7,792 bases of DNA from assembly GCA_045645245.1 (NCBI GenBank), contig JAZRIK010000086.1, positions 1 to 7,792 on the forward strand, in the 5' to 3' direction. Position 1 is the first letter of the stretch, and each line of letters opens with the position of its first letter. Below the pieces are notes generated by a model, which did no database searches, had not been told where the DNA came from, and saw only the letters and a list, made by a program, of their open reading frames with translations. The position numbers were made by a program, and so were the translations under genes. Of this stretch, positions 1-6,023 are shown in pieces. Source of the DNA: Scatosoma sp045645245. Lineage in GTDB: Bacteria > Bacillota > Clostridia > Christensenellales > Borkfalkiaceae.

Positions 1-2391
1 AATTTCCGTAACAGAAGATACCGTCTTCCCTTCTACGTCAGCACTGCTTGCAACAAAATTCAATGCGCTCGCACCGGTCAATTTCATAATGCACTCTTTA
101 TTTACTTGAATAAGACGCTTGCTTTCGGTAACGATGTTCAATTCCACTTTCTTGGAAGGAGGACATTCTGCGTCTTTCTTCATCGCACGCACAGCTTTGA
201 TGATTTCCATAACCCCTTCAAAAGCTTTTGCTTCCTTCTTATACGCCATCTTTGCGTTATATCTAGGGAATTCGGAAGTCATAATGCTACCGCTTGTATT
301 CGGCAAGTTCGCATAAATTTCTTCCGTTACGAAAGGAATGAAAGGATGCAACAATTTGAGTGCATTTTCCAATACGAAACAAAGTACAGCCAAAACGTCC
401 GTCTTTCTATGTTCATCTTCGCCATAGAGCGCAGGTTTGGAAAGTTCGATATACCAATCGCAGAAATTATCCCAAACGAAATCGGTAATTAAATCGCTTG
501 CAACGCCCAGCTCGTATTTGTTTAAGTTCACCGTCACTTCGCGAATGCAATTTTGCAGCTTGCTGATAATCCACTTATCCGCAGGCGCAAGCTTCACGCT
601 TTCGATATCAGGCACCGTCTTATCGCCCACGTTCATCAAAACGAAACGGGAAGCATTCCAAAGCTTGTTGATGAAGTTTCTGCAAGATTCCACCTTCGTA
701 TCCGAATAGCGGGTATCATTCCCCGGCGCAACGCCCGTCAAGAGCGACAAACGCAAAGAGTCGGCACCGTATTTTTCGATAACTTCCAGCGGGTCGATGC
801 CGTTGCCGAGCGATTTACTCATTTTTCTGCCCTGCTCATCGCGGATAATACCGTGAATGAGTACGTCGTGGAAAGGTACTTTGCCCGTATGTTCGATACC
901 AGAGAAAATCATACGCGCAACCCAGAAGAAAATAATGTCGTAGCCAGTCACGAGTACGTCGGTGGGATAGAAATATTTATAATCTTCCGTTTCTTCGGGG
1001 AAGCCGAGCGTAGAGAACGGCCAAAGCGCGGACGAGAACCATGTATCCAGTACGTCTTCGTCTTGCTTCAAATGCGCGCTTCCGCACTTGGGACAAATTG
1101 TCGGATCTTCTTTACTGCAAATGATTTCACCGCAGTCTTGACAATACCAAACGGGAATTCTATGCCCCCACCAAAGCTGACGGGAAATACACCAGTCGCG
1201 CACGTTTTCCATCCAGTTATAATACGTTTTGGAAAAGCGCTCGGGCACGAATTTTACTTTATTTTTCATTACCGCTTGAATGGCGGGTTTTGCAAGCGGT
1301 TCCATTTTTACGAACCATTGCTTGGAAACGATGGGCTCTACCGTCGAATGACAGCGATAGCAATGCCCTACGTTATGCGTATGCGCTTCGATTTTTACGA
1401 GATTGCCGCTCTTTTGTAAATCGGCTACGATACGTTTTCTCGCTTCGTATCTATCCAAGCCGTTGTACGCCCCTGCCAGCTCGTTCATCGTACCGTCGTC
1501 GTTCATTACGCGGATAATCGGTAAGCTGTGGCGTGCGCCCACTTCAAAGTCGTTGGGGTCGTGCGCAGGCGTAATTTTTACGCAGCCCGTACCAAACGCA
1601 GGGTCAACGTACGCGTCCGCAACCACAGGAATTTCTCTATCCGTAAGCGGTAATTTGAGCGTTTTACCCACAAGCGAAGCATAGCGTTCGTCGTCGGGAT
1701 GTACAGCAACCGCCGTATCGCCCAGCATCGTTTCGGGACGAGTAGTCGCCACAATTACTTCTGCACTGCCGTCCGTTGCAGGATAGCGCAAGTGCCAGAA
1801 ATGTCCCGCTTCTTCCGCGTATTCCACTTCCGCGTCGGAAAGCGCAGTTTTACAGCAGGGACACCAGTTGATAATTCTATCCCCTTGATAAATCAAGCCC
1901 TTATTATACAAATTTACGAATACTTCCCGAACGGCGCGCGAGCATTTTTCGTCCATCGTGAACGCTTGGCGCGACCAGTCGCACGAAGTACCCATTTTGC
2001 GTTGTTGGAGCATAATGCGATTGCCGTATTGTTCCTTCCAGTCCCACGCGCGCACCAAGAACCCGTCGCGCCCAAGGTCGGCTTTCGTCAGCCCTTCCGC
2101 TTTCATTTTTTCCACGATTTTTACTTCGGTCGCAATCGAAGCGTGGTCGCAACCGGGCAGCCAAAGCGCCGCGTATCCTTGCATACGCTTGAAACGAATG
2201 AGCGTATCTTGCATCGTCGCGTCCATTGCGTGCCCCATATGCAGCTGTCCCGTAATGTTGGGGGGCGGCATCATAATCGTAAACGGAACCTTATTTTCAT
2301 CTACTTCCGCGCGGAAATACCCCGACTGCTCCCAGTCGGCGTAAATTCTGTCTTCAAAGTCTTTTGGATTGTACGTCTTTTGCATTTCCAT
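1..2391 (-). CDS. valS: Valyl-tRNA synthetase (ValRS), C-terminus cut by window edge
   Basis: Cytosolic class I aminoacyl-tRNA synthetase that joins valine to tRNA-Val and edits mischarged threonine. The minus-strand frame is open from 2391 to base 1 without a stop: 797 residues are visible, and bacterial ValRS is usually about 870-950, so roughly 80 or more residues, mainly the C-terminal coiled-coil arm, lie off the window. Visible signatures are PPPNITGQLHMGH with the HIGH-type motif HMGH at residues 51-54, ATTRPETMLGD of the editing domain, FGTGCVKITPAHDPNDF, the class I catalytic-domain text DVLDTWFSSALW, and KMSKS at residues 523-527. Cysteine pairs C177/C180 and C344/C347 and the four-cysteine set C417, C420, C433, C436 suggest zinc knuckles. 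The start at 2391 is preferred over an in-frame ATG at 2385 because AGGGGA sits 10 bases upstream of the first. I read every codon in this frame and found no frameshift. It is transcribed alone, away from the importer operon, within this window. Confidence 0.97.
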   Translation of the reverse strand, partial: MEMQKTYNPKDFEDRIYADWEQSGYFRAEVDENKVPFTIMMPPPNITGQLHMGHAMDATMQDTLIRFKRMQGYAALWLPGCDHASIATEVKIVEKMKAEGLTKADLGRDGFLVRAWDWKEQYGNRIMLQQRKMGTSCDWSRQAFTMDEKCSRAVREVFVNLYNKGLIYQGDRIINWCPCCKTALSDAEVEYAEEAGHFWHLRYPATDGSAEVIVATTRPETMLGDTAVAVHPDDERYASLVGKTLKLPLTDREIPVVADAYVDPAFGTGCVKITPAHDPNDFEVGARHSLPIIRVMNDDGTMNELAGAYNGLDRYEARKRIVADLQKSGNLVKIEAHTHNVGHCYRCHSTVEPIVSKQWFVKMEPLAKPAIQAVMKNKVKFVPERFSKTYYNWMENVRDWCISRQLWWGHRIPVWYCQDCGEIICSKEDPTICPKCGSAHLKQDEDVLDTWFSSALWPFSTLGFPEETEDYKYFYPTDVLVTGYDIIFFWVARMIFSGIEHTGKVPFHDVLIHGIIRDEQGRKMSKSLGNGIDPLEVIEKYGADSLRLSLLTGVAPGNDTRYSDTKVESCRNFINKLWNASRFVLMNVGDKTVPDIESVKLAPADKWIISKLQNCIREVTVNLNKYELGVASDLITDFVWDNFCDWYIELSKPALYGEDEHRKTDVLAVLCFVLENALKLLHPFIPFVTEEIYANLPNTSGSIMTSEFPRYNAKMAYKKEAKAFEGVMEIIKAVRAMKKDAECPPSKKVELNIVTESKRLIQVNKECIMKLTGASALNFVASSADVEGKTVSSVTEI

Positions 2392-2401
2392 AATGGTCTA
2401 T

Positions 2402-2407
2402 TCCCCT
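2402..2407 (-). promoter_or_regulatory. valS ribosome binding site
   Basis: AGGGGA read on the minus strand, 10 bases before the ATG at 2391 and 16 before the second in-frame ATG at 2385. The spacing decides in favour of the first ATG. It abuts the left arm of the inverted repeat described below. Confidence 0.7.
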
Positions 2408-2468
2408 GACAATTCGTCTGAATTTTCGTGCAGTCTATTTATTATAGTACTTTTTGGCGGAATTGTCA
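2407..2468. repeat. 9-base perfect inverted repeat in the divergent control region
   Basis: TGACAATTC (2407-2415) and its exact reverse complement GAATTGTCA (2460-2468) lie 44 bases apart, about 53 bases centre to centre. The right arm is also part of an 11-base palindrome, AATTGTCAATT (2461-2471), which contains the overlapping -35 boxes. The left arm sits in the valS leader beside the ribosome binding site. The two arms cannot both be in one of the predicted transcripts, so any role would be at the DNA level, such as a pair of regulator sites. This may also be chance, since part of the right arm is simply the -35 consensus. Confidence 0.5.
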
Positions 2469-2469
2469 A
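2441..2469 (-). promoter_or_regulatory. valS promoter, perfect sigma-A consensus
   Basis: Read on the minus strand, TTGACA (2469-2464) is followed after exactly 17 bases by TATAAT (2446-2441). Both hexamers match the housekeeping consensus at all positions. Transcription should start near 2434, giving a leader of about 43 bases before valS. Its -35 box overlaps the -35 box of the divergent importer promoter by five bases. Confidence 0.88.
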
Positions 2470-2492
2470 TTATAAATGGCGGCACATATAAT
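2463..2492 (+). promoter_or_regulatory. Promoter of the rightward ABC importer operon
   Basis: TTGTCA (2463-2468, five of six consensus bases) and TATAAT (2487-2492, perfect) are separated by 18 bases. The predicted start is near 2499, leaving a leader of about 33 bases before the binding protein gene. The -35 box shares bases 2464-2468 with the valS -35 box on the opposite strand, so two polymerases could not occupy both at once. Confidence 0.8.
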
Positions 2493-2516
2493 ATATTATT
2501 CTAAAAAATTTTTGAT

Positions 2517-2524
2517 AGGAGAAG
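2517..2524 (+). promoter_or_regulatory. Ribosome binding site that sets the binding protein start
   Basis: AGGAGAAG lies 8 bases before the ATG at 2533. An earlier in-frame ATG at 2476 lies upstream of the predicted -10 box (2487-2492) and would add 19 residues in front of the signal peptide, so 2533 is the start used here. Confidence 0.88.
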
Positions 2525-2532
2525 ATACGCCT

Positions 2533-3546
2533 ATGCACAAAATTCATACCATTATTTGCGGCGCGCTTGCCGCTTGTTTTTCCCTGCTCCCCTTGTCCGC
2601 CTGTAAAAAGGACGACGGTTATACTACCTTGAAAGTGAATGAAGTGACCCATTCTGTCTTTTACGCGCCGATGTATCTTGCCGAATCGCTTGGCTATTTT
2701 GAAGAAGAAAAAATCAAAATCGAGCTTACCAACGGCGGCGGTGCGGACAGCGTAATGGCAGCCGTTTTATCAGGTGACGCAGACATCGGTTTTTGCGGGC
2801 CCGAAGCCGCTTTGTACGTACTTATCGGCGGTTCGTCCGACGTGCCGACCGTTATCGGGCAATTAACCAAGCGCGACGGCTCGTTTTTGGTATCCAGAAA
2901 CCCTGAACCCAACTTTTCTTGGTCGTCTTTGCAGGGCAAAGAAATTTTAGCCGGCAGAAAAGGCGGCGTACCTGCGATGACGTTTGAATACGTACTCAAT
3001 CAACACGGCTTACAAGACGGCGTGAACGTCACCTTAAATTACGACGTGGCGTTTAACCTGATGGTGAGTGCGTTTGAAGCGGGTACAGCCGATTATTGCA
3101 CGATGTTCGACCCTGTTGCGTACGAATACGAAGCGGCGGGCAAGGGCTATGTGGTAGCGTCGGTTGGCGAAGCGTCGGGCGAAGTGCCTTATACCTGCTT
3201 TATCGCGAAAAATTCGTGGCTGAATAAAAACGGCGATACCGCGAAAGGATTTTTGCGCGCGGTTATGAAAGCCGTCAAATACGTTAACGAAACCCCGTCG
3301 CAAACCATCGCGCCCTATCTCACTTCGTATTTTGCAGGCACGAGCGAACAATCGCTTGCCGCGTCGGTGGAACGGTATCGCGCAATCGACGCTTGGCAAA
3401 CCGATTTAATGATGACGGATACGAGCTTTAACCGCTTACAGGACATCATCGAAAACGCAGGCGAGCTCTCGCGCAGGGCGACGCTTGCCGAACTTGCAAA
3501 TAACGATTATGCAAAGGAAATTTATCAAAAACTTTATCAAAAATAA
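2533..3546 (+). CDS. ABC importer substrate-binding lipoprotein, NMT1/SsuA/TauA-like
   Basis: A 337-residue extracytoplasmic solute-binding protein, anchored by lipid to the outer face of the membrane, that would deliver solute to the permease encoded two genes downstream. Residues 1-24 form a lipoprotein signal: short basic N-terminus, hydrophobic core, and lipobox LSAC with the modified cysteine at C24. The mature part begins with KVNEVTHSVFYAPMYLAESLGYFEEE, a typical opening of the NMT1/THI5-like and SsuA/TauA/NrtA families, then NGGGADSVMAAVLSGDADIGFCGPEA (about 67-92), the loop that usually helps form the ligand pocket, and GEVPYTCFIAK at 216-226. Length is normal for the family. It is first in a three-gene operon with its own sigma-A promoter. 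Relatives bind sulfonates, taurine, nitrate, thiamin precursors (HMP or formylaminopyrimidine) or riboflavin; no biosynthetic neighbour or riboswitch points to one of these, so the ligand is left open. Confidence 0.9.
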   Translation: MHKIHTIICGALAACFSLLPLSACKKDDGYTTLKVNEVTHSVFYAPMYLAESLGYFEEEKIKIELTNGGGADSVMAAVLSGDADIGFCGPEAALYVLIGGSSDVPTVIGQLTKRDGSFLVSRNPEPNFSWSSLQGKEILAGRKGGVPAMTFEYVLNQHGLQDGVNVTLNYDVAFNLMVSAFEAGTADYCTMFDPVAYEYEAAGKGYVVASVGEASGEVPYTCFIAKNSWLNKNGDTAKGFLRAVMKAVKYVNETPSQTIAPYLTSYFAGTSEQSLAASVERYRAIDAWQTDLMMTDTSFNRLQDIIENAGELSRRATLAELANNDYAKEIYQKLYQK

Positions 3547-3553
3547 CGCGTGA

Positions 3554-3578
3554 TTTGCGCGTAAAAGGAATACGCAAA
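3554..3578 (+). promoter_or_regulatory. Possible hairpin enclosing the ATPase ribosome binding site
   Basis: TTTGCG (3554-3559) can pair with CGCAAA (3573-3578). The loop holds the ribosome binding site AAAAGGAA (3563-3570), and the stem takes in the first base of the ATPase start codon. An alternative register pairs GCGT (3559-3562) with ACGC (3572-3575), and ACGCG/CGCGT at 3546-3550 and 3558-3562 offers a competing upstream stem. Such a fold could lower ATPase translation relative to the binding protein. The stem is short and I computed no folding energy. Confidence 0.35.
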
Positions 3579-4312
3579 TGAAAGAAGTTTTACGCTTTGA
3601 AAACGTTTGGATGCACTATCACAGCAAGCAGGGGGAAACGATTGCCGTCGCCGATATGAGTTTTTGTGTGCGTGAAGGCGAATTTGTGGCAATCATCGGT
3701 CCGTCGGGGTGCGGTAAAACCACGCTGCTTTCTATGGCGGCAGGGTTATTACCGCCCACCAAGGGTAAAGTCGTCACGAACGGCTGCTCGTTTGGGTATA
3801 TGCTGCAAAAAGACCAGCTTTTCCCCTGGCGCACCATTGAAAAAAATATATTTTTGCCCTTGGAAATTAAAAAAACTTCTACGCCGCAAACGCGTGAACG
3901 CGCACTCGCGCTGGCAGAAAAGTACGGGCTGAAACAATTTTTGAAAAACTACCCTTCGTCGCTTTCGGGCGGTATGCGGCAACGCGCGGCGCTTATCCGC
4001 ACGCTGTCCGTCAACCCCGACGTGTTATTGCTCGACGAGCCGTTTTCCGCGCTCGATTATCAAACGCGTTTATCCGTTTGCGACGACGTATATAAAATTA
4101 TTCGCAGCGAAAAAAAGACGGCGCTTTTGATTACGCACGATATCAGCGAAGCGATTTCCGTAGCAGACCGCATTTTTGTTTTAAGTAAACGCCCTGCAAA
4201 GGTAATTGCCGAGCATACGCTTGATTTTCCCGAAAACGAGCCGCTCAAACGCCGAGAAAACGGCGATTTTTCCCGCTGGTTTGAACTTTTATGGAGGGAA
4301 TTGAACGTATGA
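3578..4312 (+). CDS. ABC importer ATPase, SsuB/TauB/NrtD-like
   Basis: A 244-residue cytoplasmic ATP-binding subunit that drives the importer by ATP hydrolysis as a dimer bound to the permease. All catalytic elements are present in order: Walker A GPSGCGKTT (41-49), Q-loop glutamine Q77 in MLQKDQLFPW, ABC signature LSGGM (129-133), Walker B VLLLDEP (149-155) with D-loop SALD, and switch histidine H187 in LITHDISEA. The MLQKDQLFPWRT text after a short strand, and the absence of a C-terminal regulatory domain, are typical of the nitrate/sulfonate/taurine transporter ATPases rather than the MalK type. The start at 3578 has AAAAGGAA 7 bases upstream. It lies 31 bases after the binding protein gene and overlaps the permease gene by four bases (ATGA), which implies translational coupling. 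It is unlikely to serve the maltodextrin-type permeases encoded on the other strand, because those pair with longer MalK/MsmX ATPases. Confidence 0.95.
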   Translation: MKEVLRFENVWMHYHSKQGETIAVADMSFCVREGEFVAIIGPSGCGKTTLLSMAAGLLPPTKGKVVTNGCSFGYMLQKDQLFPWRTIEKNIFLPLEIKKTSTPQTRERALALAEKYGLKQFLKNYPSSLSGGMRQRAALIRTLSVNPDVLLLDEPFSALDYQTRLSVCDDVYKIIRSEKKTALLITHDISEAISVADRIFVLSKRPAKVIAEHTLDFPENEPLKRRENGDFSRWFELLWRELNV

Positions 4313-5115
4313 AAAATATCGCGCATTCGCCTGAACATTTACGCTACTTATCATCGGTTAAAAAACGCAATATCCTTATCAATTTTGCGCGGTGCTTGCT
4401 CCTTGCGCTTTTGCTTGGAATTTGGGAATTATCCGCCGCGTTCGAATGGGTAAACCCCTTTATCACCAGCTCCCCTTCGCGCATTGTGAAATGTATCGCG
4501 GGGCTATATGCCGACGGCTCGCTTTTTTATCACGTCGGCACCACCCTTTGGGAAACGCTGGCAGGGTTTTTCATCGCCGTTGCCGTGGGGTATTCGACTG
4601 CGCTCCTGCTTTGGTGGAACGAAGCGTTTCGCCGTGTTTCCGAGCCGTATTTCGTCGTACTCAACGCCCTGCCAAAAATTGCGCTTGGCCCACTGATTAT
4701 TATTTGGTTTGGCACGGGCAGCAAAGCCATCGTGTTTATGACCGTTCTAATCGGGCTCATCGTCGCTATTTTGAATATGCTCAACGGGTTTATGGCGACG
4801 GACGAAAATAAAATTCTTTTGCTCAAATCGATGGGCGCGAGCAAGTGGCAAATTTTAACCAAGCTCGTAATCCCTTCTTCGCTCCCCAGCTTTATTTCTA
4901 TGCTCAAAATCAACGTGGGAATGGCGTGGATCGGCTCGATTATGGGCGAATACATCGTTTCCAAAGCAGGCATCGGGTATTTGATCGTTTACGGCGGTCA
5001 AGTGTTTAAGCTCGACCTTGTAATGAGCGCGGTATTTATACTTTGCGTGCTTGCCGCGATGATGTACGCGCTCGTGGCGTTTTTAGAAAAACTCGTTGTG
5101 AAAAATACCAAATAA
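4309..5115 (+). CDS. ABC importer permease, SsuC/TauC/NrtB-like
   Basis: A 268-residue inner-membrane subunit that forms the solute channel as a dimer. About six membrane segments can be seen (roughly residues 24-44, 80-103, 112-133, 137-160, 192-210 and 235-258). The cytoplasmic coupling loop has the EAA-type pattern LKSMGASKWQILTKLVIPSSLP (about 172-193), with the conserved glycine G176 and a downstream proline; this loop contacts the ATPase. NALPKIALGPLIIIWFGTG (about 119-137) is characteristic of the SsuC/TauC branch. The ATG at 4309 overlaps the ATPase stop as ATGA and has GGAGGGAA 8 bases upstream. An in-frame ATG at 4291 overlaps that ribosome binding site and would add six residues, so it is not preferred. 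This is the last gene of the operon; a strong terminator begins seven bases after its stop. Length is normal for the family and nothing is missing. Confidence 0.94.
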   Translation: MKNIAHSPEHLRYLSSVKKRNILINFARCLLLALLLGIWELSAAFEWVNPFITSSPSRIVKCIAGLYADGSLFYHVGTTLWETLAGFFIAVAVGYSTALLLWWNEAFRRVSEPYFVVLNALPKIALGPLIIIWFGTGSKAIVFMTVLIGLIVAILNMLNGFMATDENKILLLKSMGASKWQILTKLVIPSSLPSFISMLKINVGMAWIGSIMGEYIVSKAGIGYLIVYGGQVFKLDLVMSAVFILCVLAAMMYALVAFLEKLVVKNTK

Positions 5116-5121
5116 TATATT

Positions 5122-5161
5122 CGCCGAGCGGGTTTTATTAGCCGCTCGGCGTTGTGTTTTT
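5122..5161 (+). terminator. Intrinsic terminator between convergent operons
   Basis: CGCCGAGCGG (5122-5131) pairs perfectly with CCGCTCGGCG (5142-5151) across a 10-base loop, followed by the T-rich tract TTGTGTTTTT (5152-5161). It ends the rightward importer operon and runs into the stop codon of the convergent malG-like gene at 5160-5162. The same hairpin would form in the leftward transcript, followed there by the weaker tract AATATATTATTT, so it may also stop the leftward operon less efficiently. Confidence 0.92.
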
Positions 5162-6023
5162 AGCCCTTTACCGCACCGCTGGTAATTCCTTCTACATAGT
5201 AGCGCTGCATACTCATAAACAGCGAAACGATGATGCCGCCGACCACGAATGCGCCCGCGCAAAACACGGTAAAGTTTTGGTTAAAGCTGTTGCGCTCTGC
5301 GTTAATCATCTTATACAGCCCCAGCGATACCGTGTATAGGTTCCGATCGCTGATAATCGTGTTGACGAAAATAAAATCGCACCAAGGCGCAATAAACGAC
5401 GTGAGTACGGTATAGACGATAATCGGCTTTGCCATCGGCAAGATAATTTTCAAAAATACCGTCAGTTGGTTTGCCCCGTCCAAATACGCCGCTTCTTCCA
5501 GCGCCTTGGGTACCGTGTCAAAAAAGCCCTTGCATATATAATACGACAACGCCGCGCTGCCCGAATATACCAAAATCAGCGCAAAGAGCGAGTTGGTTAG
5601 TCCCATCGCTTTTAAGATGAAATATACGGCTATCATACTCATAAAGCCGGGGAACATTCCCAAAACGAGCAGAATATTGACAATCGGCGTACGCAAGCGG
5701 AATTTCAACCGCGACAGCGCGTAGCTGACCATCAAAATAAACAGCGTCGTAAGCGCGCACGAACAAGTGGCGACAAAAACGGTATTGAGCAGCCATTTGG
5801 GAAACATCGTATCGCGAAACAGCCGCGAAAAATTTCCAAAGCCCAGCCGTAAATCGTCGGGAAACAGCGTGTTGATAATCCCCGTAGAAGGCGTTTCGCG
5901 GAATGCCGTATATATCAAATACGCGATGGGCAAAATCCATAAAATTCCTAAAACAGCTAATACGATATAGCAAACGGTGTTGGTGATTTTATTATGAAAG
6001 GTGCGCACACGCATTTTACTCAT
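5160..6023 (-). CDS. malG: Carbohydrate ABC importer permease, MalG-like
   Basis: A 287-residue inner-membrane protein, the second permease subunit of a maltose/maltodextrin-type importer, pairing with the MalF-like protein. About six membrane segments are visible (near 15-39, 76-100, 112-138, 143-165, 195-218 and 250-272). The EAA coupling motif is EEAAYLDGANQLTVFLKIILP (176-196), and the C-terminus GITSGAVKG closely resembles the GLTAGGVKG end of known MalG proteins, whose tail reaches into the MalK dimer. The ATG at 6023 overlaps the malF-like stop as ATGA, and GGGGAGGGAA (6031-6040) lies 7 bases upstream; an alternative ATG at 6014 is worse placed. It is the last gene of its operon before the shared terminator, and no ATPase gene follows. 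The symbol reflects family membership; related permeases import other oligosaccharides, such as galactan fragments, so maltodextrin is the likely but unproven substrate. Confidence 0.87.
   Translation of the reverse strand: MSKMRVRTFHNKITNTVCYIVLAVLGILWILPIAYLIYTAFRETPSTGIINTLFPDDLRLGFGNFSRLFRDTMFPKWLLNTVFVATCSCALTTLFILMVSYALSRLKFRLRTPIVNILLVLGMFPGFMSMIAVYFILKAMGLTNSLFALILVYSGSAALSYYICKGFFDTVPKALEEAAYLDGANQLTVFLKIILPMAKPIIVYTVLTSFIAPWCDFIFVNTIISDRNLYTVSLGLYKMINAERNSFNQNFTVFCAGAFVVGGIIVSLFMSMQRYYVEGITSGAVKG

Noticed and set aside
553..2409. Long plus-strand open frames (553-1419, 288 codons; 1699-2409, 236 codons) opposite valS
   Set aside because: They lie entirely or almost entirely antisense to a continuous, motif-complete valS frame, have no recognisable domains, and show the Arg/His/Phe-rich composition expected of a complementary-strand frame.
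2455..2482. Direct repeat TGGCGG at 2455-2460 and 2477-2482, 22 bases apart, flanking the shared -35 site
   Set aside because: A repeated hexamer within a 141-base gap is expected by chance, and neither copy extends beyond six bases.
2476..2532. Extended start for the binding protein at the ATG at 2476
   Set aside because: It lies upstream of the -10 box TATAAT, so it would not be in the transcript. It would also put 19 odd residues ahead of a standard lipoprotein signal, and the strong AGGAGAAG serves the ATG at 2533.
2392..2532. Possible riboswitch or T-box in the divergent gap
   Set aside because: The predicted leaders are only about 43 and 33 bases, with no TPP, FMN or T-box core motifs and no terminator hairpin.
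4291..4308. Earlier ATG for the permease at 4291
   Set aside because: It overlaps its own would-be ribosome binding site GGAGGGAA, which is correctly spaced for the ATG at 4309 in the coupled ATGA overlap.
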